NCBI GenBank assembly: GCA_964517585.1
Contig: CAZFCB010000031.1
Span: forward strand, 1-14,762
Direction of reading: 5' to 3'
Origin: JAGORY01 sp964517585
GTDB taxonomy: Bacteria; Patescibacteriota; Gracilibacteria; Peribacterales; Peribacteraceae
Length of the DNA: 14,762 nt
Every line of letters begins with the position of its first letter. Position 1 is the first letter of the stretch. The notes under the pieces were generated by a model, which was not told the DNA's origin, did no database searches, and saw only the letters and a list, made by a program, of their open reading frames with translations. Position numbers and translations under genes: made by a program. Positions 6,714 to 13,805 of the stretch are shown here, piece after piece.

Positions 6714-9605
6714 TTACAGCATCTTCTTGAGATACTGTCCTGTGTAGCTGTCTTTGGACTCAGCAACTTCTTCGGGAGTACCTGTTGCCATGATCTTTCC
6801 GCCCTCATCACCGCCATCGGGTCCGATATCAATGATGTAATCGACAGATTTTACGACGTCCAAATTGTGCTCGATGACGAGTACAGTATTTCCTTTCTCG
6901 ACGAGTCTTTGCAGAACATCGAGTAATCGTGCGATGTCGTCGAAATGAAGTCCGGTTGTGGGTTCATCTAAAATATAGAACGTCTTACCTGTTGCGCGTT
7001 TCGTCAGCTCCGTTGCAAGTTTGATGCGTTGTGCTTCTCCACCTGAGAGTGTAGTCGCACTCTGTCCCAAGTGGATATAACCTAGCCCAACATCGCTCAG
7101 CGTTTGGAGTTTATTTTTGATCGATGGAAATGCTGCAAAGAAATCTAACCCTTCTGTAATGGTCATACTGAGCGCATCAGAAATATTTTTACCTTTGTAC
7201 GTTACTTCTAGAGTCTCGCGGTTGTATCTTTTGCCGTGACAGGTTTCACACGTGACATAAACGTCCGGGAGGAAATGCATCTCAATACGCTTGAGTCCAT
7301 CACCTTCACAGTCTTCACATCGACCACCTGAAACGTTGAAACTGAAGCGACCGGGTTTGTAGCCACGAGTTTTTGCTTCCGGCGTCATCGCGAAGACGTC
7401 GCGGACTTCCGTAAAAATTCCTGTGTACGTTGCGGGGTTACTTCTCGGTGTGCGTCCGATGGGGGACTGATCGATGACGATGGCTTTATCGAGATGCTGG
7501 AGACCTTTGATCTCTGTGAAGTTCTGGCCTTTACTGTGCGCTTTATTGAGTGTTCGCAGTAATTCTGGTGCCAGGATACCGTGTATCAAACTTGATTTTC
7601 CGGAGCCCGACACACCAGTAATACCGATGAGGCAACCGAGTGGAAATACTGCATGAACGTTCTGAAGATTATGGTGCGTTGCGCCGATAATTTCTACAGT
7701 CTTGCCGTTTCCTTTTCTCCGTGACGTTGGGACGGGAATTTTTTTCTTTCCGGACAGATATTGTCCCGTCACAGATTCTGCGGTCGCAATGAGTTGCTTC
7801 GGTGTTCCTTGCGCTACAACTCGTCCGCCATGTTTTCCTGCCCCTGGCCCAATTTCTAGGAGCCAGTCAGCCGATTCGATTGTTTCTTGGTCGTGCTCCA
7901 CGACGATGACGGTATTTCCAATATCACGAAGATTCGTCATTGTTTTGATGAGCTTCGTATTATCACGCTGATGGAGGCCAATGCTCGGTTCGTCGAGAAC
8001 ATAGAGGACTCCTTGCAATGCCGAGCCAATTTGCGTGGCGAGACGAATGCGCTGCGCTTCCCCACCAGAGAGCGTTGCAGCTGAACGATTGAGTGTCAGA
8101 TATTTGAGTCCCACGTTTTCAAGAAACAGAAGTCGAGAAATAATTTCAGATGTCACTTTCTTGACGATGGTAAATTCATAGTCTGAGAGTGAAAAATCAC
8201 TTTTTCCTGGTGAGAGGTTCTCAAAGAATTTGCGCGCCATCGTCACGGACATTTCTGTACCATCAACAATGTTTTTCTTCCCAACCGTGACGCCGAGAAT
8301 TTCTTTCTTGAGACGCTTACCGCCACATTCGGGGCAGGGAAGCTCGAACATATATGCTTCAATTTGACTACGGGTATACGTGCTATCCGTTTCTTTGTGA
8401 CGTCGTTCTAGGTTCGGAATGACACCTTCGTATGTCGTTTGGTAGTGACCGTCGAATTTATCTGTCATGAAATCAACATCGACTTTTTCTGGGTGACCAT
8501 AGAGCACAATTTTCTGGACGTCCGGAGTGAGATGTTTCCAGGAAACATCGAGATCAAACTTCAGTTTCTTCGAGAGCGCAGTGAGTGTCTGGAGCATAAA
8601 GCTCATACGCCCAGCCGAGGTAGCCCATGGGTGGATGGCACCTTCTTCTACTGTTAAATCAGGATTTGGGACGATACTTGGAGCGTCAATTTGCAGAATA
8701 CTTCCGATACCGTGACAGTGTTCACAGGCACCGTGTGGTGAGTTGAATGAGAAACTACGCGGTTCTATTTCAGGAATACTCATTTCCGGATAGTCCGGAT
8801 TCACGAATTTGTCCGAGAATTTGACGAGGTTTCCAGACTCCGAATCCATCACAAACATGAGTCCGTCACCTTTTTTCAGTGCGAGTTCTACAGAGTCTGC
8901 AAGACGCACTCTATTCGGGTTGACCTCTTCGATGATGGTGCCATCACTGAGTTTTTCTTCAACAGGATCGAAATCGTGGACGAGAAGACGATCAACGACG
9001 ATTTCAATATCGTGGCTCTTTTTTGGGTCCAGAGCCAACTCTTCGTCAGTCGTGACGATCTGCCCGTCGATGCGCATGCGAACGAAACCTTCACGTTTGA
9101 TCGTGTCGATAATTTTTTGATGTGCGCCTTTGCGACCCATGACTTGAGGCGCAAGGAGGATTATTTTTCGTCCATCAGGCATTTTCGTAATAATATCGGT
9201 GATCTGCGTCGACGATTGTTTTGTGAGTGGTTTTCCAGTGATAGGGCAGTGGACTTGCCCAACTTTGGCCCAGAGGAGGCGCATGTAGTCATAAATTTCT
9301 GTGACGGTTCCAACCGTGGAGCGCGGATTTCTGGGTGCAGTCTTTTGATCGATGGAAATGGCAGGGCTCAGTCCGTCGATACTATCGACTTCAGGCTTTT
9401 CCATTTGCGAGATGAACTGCCTTGCGTACGCAGAGAGTGATTCGGCGTAGCGGCGCTGCCCTTCAGCGAAGATCGTATCGAAGGCAAGTGATGATTTTCC
9501 GGAGCCGGATAGGCCGGTGATAACGGTGAGAGAATTCCTGGGGATATCGACGTCGATATTTTTCAGGTTGTGCATTCTCGCCCCTTTGACTCGAATGAGA
9601 TCCAT
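6714..9605 (-). CDS. uvrA: UvrABC excinuclease subunit A
   Basis: UvrA is the ATPase that finds DNA lesions with UvrB in nucleotide excision repair. This copy is 963 residues from ATG 9605, near the family length. It has two ABC ATPase modules: Walker A GLSGSGKS at 31-38 and GVSGSGKS at 664-671, each with an LSGGEAQRI signature and a Walker B ending in LDEP. Zinc-binding cysteines are present: C294/C297, C424/C427 and the C-terminal zinc module C763/C766 with C786/C789. No domain is missing. The open frame extends 29 residues further up to a TTG at 9692, but that stretch is unlike UvrA; ATG 9605 starts with the family's usual MDLIRVKGARMHNLKN and was chosen on homology, since no Shine-Dalgarno site is seen. 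A 22-bp inverted repeat lies 14 nt upstream. clpB ends 110 nt upstream on the same strand. Confidence 0.98.
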   Translation of the reverse strand: MDLIRVKGARMHNLKNIDVDIPRNSLTVITGLSGSGKSSLAFDTIFAEGQRRYAESLSAYARQFISQMEKPEVDSIDGLSPAISIDQKTAPRNPRSTVGTVTEIYDYMRLLWAKVGQVHCPITGKPLTKQSSTQITDIITKMPDGRKIILLAPQVMGRKGAHQKIIDTIKREGFVRMRIDGQIVTTDEELALDPKKSHDIEIVVDRLLVHDFDPVEEKLSDGTIIEEVNPNRVRLADSVELALKKGDGLMFVMDSESGNLVKFSDKFVNPDYPEMSIPEIEPRSFSFNSPHGACEHCHGIGSILQIDAPSIVPNPDLTVEEGAIHPWATSAGRMSFMLQTLTALSKKLKFDLDVSWKHLTPDVQKIVLYGHPEKVDVDFMTDKFDGHYQTTYEGVIPNLERRHKETDSTYTRSQIEAYMFELPCPECGGKRLKKEILGVTVGKKNIVDGTEMSVTMARKFFENLSPGKSDFSLSDYEFTIVKKVTSEIISRLLFLENVGLKYLTLNRSAATLSGGEAQRIRLATQIGSALQGVLYVLDEPSIGLHQRDNTKLIKTMTNLRDIGNTVIVVEHDQETIESADWLLEIGPGAGKHGGRVVAQGTPKQLIATAESVTGQYLSGKKKIPVPTSRRKGNGKTVEIIGATHHNLQNVHAVFPLGCLIGITGVSGSGKSSLIHGILAPELLRTLNKAHSKGQNFTEIKGLQHLDKAIVIDQSPIGRTPRSNPATYTGIFTEVRDVFAMTPEAKTRGYKPGRFSFNVSGGRCEDCEGDGLKRIEMHFLPDVYVTCETCHGKRYNRETLEVTYKGKNISDALSMTITEGLDFFAAFPSIKNKLQTLSDVGLGYIHLGQSATTLSGGEAQRIKLATELTKRATGKTFYILDEPTTGLHFDDIARLLDVLQRLVEKGNTVLVIEHNLDVVKSVDYIIDIGPDGGDEGGKIMATGTPEEVAESKDSYTGQYLKKML

Positions 9606-9619
9606 AGAAAAGAAAGTCG

Positions 9620-9641
9620 TATGGTTTAGGTATGAACCATA
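9620..9641. promoter_or_regulatory. inverted repeat upstream of uvrA, possible operator
   Basis: TATGGTT and AACCATA form a perfect 7-bp inverted repeat around an 8-nt spacer (taggtatg), ending 14 nt before ATG 9605. The size and place suit a dimeric repressor, and uvrA is SOS-controlled in many bacteria. The motif is not a known LexA box that I recognise, so the role is inferred. The stem could also simply form in the uvrA leader RNA. Confidence 0.3.
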
Positions 9642-9715
9642 GCCGAAGGAGCTTACAGGCTTGTCGGAGTTTTGTCTAGTCTGGAGGCTCAAAACTCTCT
9701 GTCGTGACTCAATTC

Positions 9716-12328
9716 CTACCGAGCGTCGGCTACCGTCATCTTTCCGTTTGAGTGATCAGCGGTGAAAGAGCGCTTCGTTCCGATGTCGAGTAGCTTCAGG
9801 GCAATAGGATCGATGACGTCTGTTTGAATGAGCCGCTTGAGAGGCCTTGCACCATAGATAGGGTCATAGCCATTTTTTGCGATCCAATCGCGAGCTGCGT
9901 TCGTTACCGTCAGCATGACTTCTTTTCGGCTCAGACGCTCAATGACGTTGCTCAGTTGGACGTCGACGATCTTTCTGATCTGCGCTTGTGTCAGTGAGTC
10001 AAACACGAGCAGATCATCAATGCGATTGATAAATTCAGGCCTGAAGTGTTTTTTGAGTTCCGCGAGGATGCTTTCTTTCTCAAGGAGCGTTGCAACTTCA
10101 GATTCAATATTGGTTTTCTTCTTTTTCTTCTCTTCCGCCATGCCGTGAATGAGGTCTGAAGCGATATTCGTTGTGAGAATGATAATAGTATTCGTGAAGT
10201 TCACAGTGCGTCCTTTACCGTCCGTCAATCTGCCGTCATCGAGTAGTTGCAGGAGAATATTGAATACTTCGGGATGGGCCTTTTCGATTTCATCAAAGAG
10301 CAAGACTGCATATGGTCGCCTGCGAACCGCTTCTGTCAGTTGTCCTCCCTCTTCGTACCCCACATAACCTGGAGGAGAACCAATGAGCCGCTGGACAGAG
10401 AATTTTTCCGTGTACTCTGACATGTCAAATCGTACGAGTGCTTTCTCATCTCCAAAGAGTTCTGCAGCCAAAGCCTTTGCAAGTTCTGTTTTCCCTACTC
10501 CCGTGGGTCCCATGAAGATGAAGCTACCAATAGGCTTTGCTTCATCCTGGATCCCTGAGCGCGCCCGTCGCACAGCACTTGCTACCGCACGTACTGCATC
10601 CTCCTGACCGATAACACGTTTTGCGAGTTCAGCTTCCAGCGTCTTCAATCTGTCTGTTTCACTCTTCAGCATTTTCGTCACGGGAACACCAGTCCATCGC
10701 GCGACAACCTTCGCGATGTCTTCTGCTGTTACCTCCTCTTTTAACAGCCCTCCTTCGTCCGTCGAAGACGTCATTTTCTTTTCGATCTTCTTGAGCTCAT
10801 GTTCTAACTCTGGCAATTCTCCATGTTTAATAGCCGCTGCTTTCTCGAAATCTCCTTCACGCTCAGCTTTCTCCTGATTCGTCTTCAATGTATCGATCTT
10901 CAGTTTCACAGCTTTCAGGCTTTCGTGTGATTTTTTCTCAGACTTCCATTTCATATCGAGTGCCTTGATCTGCTCACTAAAGTCAGCAATCTGTTTCTCT
11001 GCCGCTTTCAAACGCTTGATACTTTCTGCATCTTTTTCTTTCTTGAGGGCAGCCTGTTCAATCTGGAGATTCCTTAATTTTCGTTCCAATTGGTCGAGTT
11101 CGGTTGGCTTGCTTTCCACTTCCAACTTCAGTCCACTCGCCGCTTCATCGACGAGATCGATGGCTTTGTCTGGCAGAAATCGGTCTGTGATGTAGCGTGA
11201 GGAAAGTTCGACTGCTGCCACGAGCGCTTCGTCACGAATGCGTACGCCGTGATGAGTCTCATATTTTTCTTTAATCCCACGAAGAATGGAGAGCGTATCG
11301 TCTGGTGTCGGCTCTTGCACAAGAACTGGTTGAAATCTGCGTTCCAGCGCGGCATCTTTCTCAATATGTTGACGATATTCTTTGATGGTCGTTGCCCCGA
11401 TGGCATGGAGTTGCCCACGTGCAAGTGCAGGTTTCAGGAGATTTCCAGCATCCGTCGCACCTTCTGCAGCACCGGCGCCGACGATAGTATGGAGTTCATC
11501 GATGAAGAGGATAACCGACCCTGCGGCTTCATCGAGCTCTTTGAGGAGAGCTTTGAGCCGATCTTCAAATTCACCGCGATATTTTGTACCGGCAATCATC
11601 GCACCGAGATCAAGGCTCAATACCTTTTTGTTCTGCAGGCTTTCCGGTACGTCACCTTGCACGATCCGCTGAGCTAGCCCTTCCACGATGGCAGTTTTCC
11701 CCGTGCCAGGCTCGCCGACGAGGACGGGATTATTTTTGGTGCGACGACTCAGAATCTGCATCGTACGGCGAATTTCTTCGTCGCGACCGATGACAGGATC
11801 AAGCTTTCCGTTCTGCGCGAGAGCGGTGAAGTCGATGGTGTACTTTTGCAATGACTTATATTTTCCTTCTGGATTCTGATCCTGCACTGTATGTGGCCCA
11901 CGAACAGTTTTGACACTCTCGTACAAGCGGTCGTACGAAATGCCACTCTCCGTGAGCATGGTTCTAGCGTCACTTTCTATCCCAGCTAATGCAAGCATCA
12001 GGTGCTCAAGTGCTATGTAGGAATCGCCGAGCTTCTTCATTTCCTTTTCACTTTGTACGAATATTTTTTGTAGCCGTGGATCAATGCCGAGCTGACTGTC
12101 ACCGGAGACAGTCGGGAGCTTCCCAAGTGCAGCATCGATCTTCGAGAGAAGTTGCGAGAGATGAGTGTGCATTGCACCTAAACTCGCAACAGGAACTCCA
12201 TCTTTTTCTTGCAACAGAGCGAATAAGAGGTGCAGTGGAGTGAGGGTTCCATGATGCATCTCGCGCGCCGTCTTTTGCGCTGTATTGAGTGCCTGTGCCG
12301 CAAATTCCGTATATTTGGAGATGTCCAT
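9716..12328 (-). CDS. clpB: ATP-dependent disaggregase ClpB
   Basis: ClpB is the Hsp100 chaperone that threads proteins out of aggregates with help from DnaK. At 870 residues it is full length. The order is: Clp N-domain repeats (about 1-145), AAA+ D1 with Walker A GEPGTGKT (K211) and Walker B ILFIDELH, the coiled-coil M-domain (about 405-525, rich in Lys/Glu and diagnostic of ClpB over ClpA/ClpC), AAA+ D2 with Walker A GPTGVGKT (K613) and Walker B VLLFDEIEKAHP, then the D2 small domain (FRPEFINRIDDL). A basic insert (EEKKKKKTN, coded near 10109-10135) sits between the TTNIASDLIHG and HFRPEF motifs and lengthens this part by about ten residues relative to E. coli ClpB. ATG 12328 starts the N-domain as usual, although no Shine-Dalgarno site precedes it. 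Expression is probably heat-inducible through HrcA, given the CIRCE operator at its promoter. Confidence 0.98.
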   Translation of the reverse strand: MDISKYTEFAAQALNTAQKTAREMHHGTLTPLHLLFALLQEKDGVPVASLGAMHTHLSQLLSKIDAALGKLPTVSGDSQLGIDPRLQKIFVQSEKEMKKLGDSYIALEHLMLALAGIESDARTMLTESGISYDRLYESVKTVRGPHTVQDQNPEGKYKSLQKYTIDFTALAQNGKLDPVIGRDEEIRRTMQILSRRTKNNPVLVGEPGTGKTAIVEGLAQRIVQGDVPESLQNKKVLSLDLGAMIAGTKYRGEFEDRLKALLKELDEAAGSVILFIDELHTIVGAGAAEGATDAGNLLKPALARGQLHAIGATTIKEYRQHIEKDAALERRFQPVLVQEPTPDDTLSILRGIKEKYETHHGVRIRDEALVAAVELSSRYITDRFLPDKAIDLVDEAASGLKLEVESKPTELDQLERKLRNLQIEQAALKKEKDAESIKRLKAAEKQIADFSEQIKALDMKWKSEKKSHESLKAVKLKIDTLKTNQEKAEREGDFEKAAAIKHGELPELEHELKKIEKKMTSSTDEGGLLKEEVTAEDIAKVVARWTGVPVTKMLKSETDRLKTLEAELAKRVIGQEDAVRAVASAVRRARSGIQDEAKPIGSFIFMGPTGVGKTELAKALAAELFGDEKALVRFDMSEYTEKFSVQRLIGSPPGYVGYEEGGQLTEAVRRRPYAVLLFDEIEKAHPEVFNILLQLLDDGRLTDGKGRTVNFTNTIIILTTNIASDLIHGMAEEKKKKKTNIESEVATLLEKESILAELKKHFRPEFINRIDDLLVFDSLTQAQIRKIVDVQLSNVIERLSRKEVMLTVTNAARDWIAKNGYDPIYGARPLKRLIQTDVIDPIALKLLDIGTKRSFTADHSNGKMTVADAR

Positions 12329-12351
12329 TGGAAGAGGAAAAAGTGACGTAA

Positions 12352-12378
12352 TTAGCAGTCAACATTGTAGAGTGCTAG
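12352..12378. promoter_or_regulatory. CIRCE operator (HrcA binding site) of clpB
   Basis: The consensus is TTAGCACTC-N9-GAGTGCTAA. Here the arms are TTAGCAGTC (12352-12360) and GAGTGCTAG (12370-12378), with exactly 9 nt between them: 16 of 18 arm bases match. It begins 23 nt upstream of the clpB ATG, and the clpB -10 box lies exactly in its spacer, so bound HrcA would block RNA polymerase. This is strong evidence for HrcA-type heat-shock control. hrcA itself is not in the window. Confidence 0.88.
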
Positions 12379-12391
12379 AGTCTTTTGTCAA
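12364..12391 (-). promoter_or_regulatory. sigma70-type promoter of clpB
   Basis: On the minus strand, TTGACA (12391-12386, a perfect -35) is separated by 16 nt from TACAAT (12369-12364, 5 of 6 for -10). The predicted transcript start is about 12357, leaving a leader of roughly 29 nt before ATG 12328. The -10 box overlaps the CIRCE spacer. Confidence 0.85.
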
Positions 12392-12488
12392 GTAAATACT
12401 AGTGTATGGCTACAGTATTTCTTGGCAGTGCAGTGCATGTGTCTGAGGCACATTAGTGTAGAATCACTTTCATATCATTCTCTGTAAT

Positions 12489-13640
12489 ATGGAACCTCGC
12501 ACTTTCCAGACCGTTCTCTCCTCATTCGTTCTGGTTCCACTCATCGCGGCAAGTAGTTCGTCATCGTCTGTTTCTCCATTCACGGATGTACCGCAAAACG
12601 CATGGTTTGCTCCGTACGTTTCTCAGGCGACGAATGCCGGCATCGTCAGCGGATACAAAGATCAGAACGGAAATTCTACAGGGAAGTTTGGACCGGAAAA
12701 TCCAGTGACGGTCGGTGAGGCATTGAAAATTTCACTCGAAGGAGCTGGCTATAATGTCAGTACGGGAGTCGGATTTGGACATTGGGCAGCAAAGCACATG
12801 TCCATTGCCATGGGACTTGGCTTTCAGATGACACAGGTGCATGGACTGAATCTTGATCGCCCTGCAAGTCGAGCCGAAGTTGCATCTCTCATTGCAGATG
12901 CATTTCGTCTTAATCGTACGACATTCACAGACGGACCATACAGTGATGTTACGATCGTGACGCCGTACGCAGCATCTATTCAGGCATTGAGTCGTATGGG
13001 TGTTGTGACCGGCGATACAGATGCTGCAGGAAGCCCAACCGGTACGTATCGTCCAGCCTCTGGTGTTAATCGTGCAGAAATGGTCAAGATCATCATGGTT
13101 GCGCGTACGGTATATGGCACGCCCGGTCGTCATGGTTCGACTTCGTCTTCCTCATCATCCTCATCATCAACGTCCGCATCATCTGGTTCATGCAGAGTCC
13201 AAGATTGCGGAGTAGCTCCTGCGATGCCGAATTGGCAGTGCCCAAACGGTTCGGTTGCTGGGCCTTTTTGTGAACGACTACCAGATAGCCGATGTGGTTG
13301 GCTGATTCGCCAGTGTTCATCGACATCTTCTCGGTCATCAACGAGCAGTCGGTACAGTCCGCAAACGTATATTCTGCATTACACAGACAATGGTTTCCAA
13401 CCGTCTTTTCTTGCGCTGCGAGTCGGCGATATTGTGAAGTTTCGCAATCAATCAACTCTTGGCATGTGGATAGCAAGTAATCCGCATCCAACGCACACGG
13501 ATTATCCAGAGTTTGATCTGCGTAAAAGTGTGACGAGCGGTGGAGAGTACTCATTCACGTTCACAAAAGTCGGCGTGTGGGGTTACCACAATCATCTACA
13601 AACAAATCATCAGGCAGTTATCAGTGTCGATCCGCAGTAG
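12489..13640 (+). CDS. secreted S-layer-homology protein with Cys-rich segment and C-terminal cupredoxin-like domain
   Basis: 383 residues. Residues 1-21 look like a signal peptide (hydrophobic VLSSFVLVPLIAA), then a short Ser run. Three SLH repeats follow (about 30-85, 88-140, 146-205; FTDVPQNAWF and AGIVSGY are typical), which normally anchor proteins to cell-wall polymer. A Ser linker (217-234) leads to a small segment with six cysteines (C235, C240, C251, C261, C269, C276), and a second Ser/Arg linker (277-290) to a cupredoxin-like beta domain (291-383). That domain has H333 and H336 (NPHPTH) and WGYHNH with H367 and H369, but no Cys where blue copper proteins carry their ligand, so a type 1 copper site is unlikely; any metal bound is a guess. 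ATG 12489 begins the signal peptide. No Shine-Dalgarno site is seen, and only a weak TAGAAT (12459-12464) suggests a promoter. It is divergent from clpB. Confidence 0.9.
   Translation: MEPRTFQTVLSSFVLVPLIAASSSSSSVSPFTDVPQNAWFAPYVSQATNAGIVSGYKDQNGNSTGKFGPENPVTVGEALKISLEGAGYNVSTGVGFGHWAAKHMSIAMGLGFQMTQVHGLNLDRPASRAEVASLIADAFRLNRTTFTDGPYSDVTIVTPYAASIQALSRMGVVTGDTDAAGSPTGTYRPASGVNRAEMVKIIMVARTVYGTPGRHGSTSSSSSSSSSTSASSGSCRVQDCGVAPAMPNWQCPNGSVAGPFCERLPDSRCGWLIRQCSSTSSRSSTSSRYSPQTYILHYTDNGFQPSFLALRVGDIVKFRNQSTLGMWIASNPHPTHTDYPEFDLRKSVTSGGEYSFTFTKVGVWGYHNHLQTNHQAVISVDPQ
13137..13190 (+). repeat. serine-codon microsatellite (Ser-rich linker)
   Basis: A run of TCN codons, mainly TCA and TCC, codes for a linker of almost pure Ser with two Thr, one Ala and one Gly between the SLH part and the Cys-rich segment of the surface protein. 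Such tracts can change length by slippage in units of three without breaking the frame. Confidence 0.75.
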
Positions 13641-13770
13641 ATGACGATAGTCCTCACATCTCATCGTATTGTCGCTTTATCGCAATCTCTCTATATATAC
13701 CAAAAGAATAGCCTTCGTAGCGCTGAATCTTTACGGTATCGCTTCTATCTGTGTCCTTAGGCTTCTGTGA

Positions 13771-13799
13771 TTCAAAAACAAACAAAATTGTGCTATAAT
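13771..13799 (+). promoter_or_regulatory. strong extended -10 promoter of the glycosyltransferase gene
   Basis: TTCAAA (13771-13776, 4 of 6 for -35), a 17-nt spacer and a perfect TATAAT (13794-13799) preceded by TGC (extended -10). Counting from the -10 box, the transcript start falls at 13806, the A of the ATG. The rest of the 165-bp gap after the S-layer gene (13641-13770) shows no gene or convincing terminator. Confidence 0.8.
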
Positions 13800-13805
13800 G
13801 ACACG

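Noticed and set aside
8976..9440. 154-codon plus-strand frame opposite uvrA, and other long frames opposite clpB, uvrA and the RelA/SpoT gene
   Set aside because: They lie wholly antisense to well-conserved genes, have no recognisable domains and look like codon-bias shadows.
9606..9692. 29-residue N-terminal extension of UvrA from a TTG at 9692
   Set aside because: The extra residues do not resemble UvrA and the family start motif begins exactly at ATG 9605.
12422..12464. TTGGCA and TAGAAT as a promoter for the S-layer gene
   Set aside because: The two boxes are 31 nt apart, far from the usual 16-18; TAGAAT alone is too weak to call.
13641..13770. Terminator or RNA gene after the S-layer gene
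   Set aside because: Only a 5-bp ACGAT/ATCGT dyad with a 14-nt loop and no T-run is present, and no tRNA-like fold is visible.
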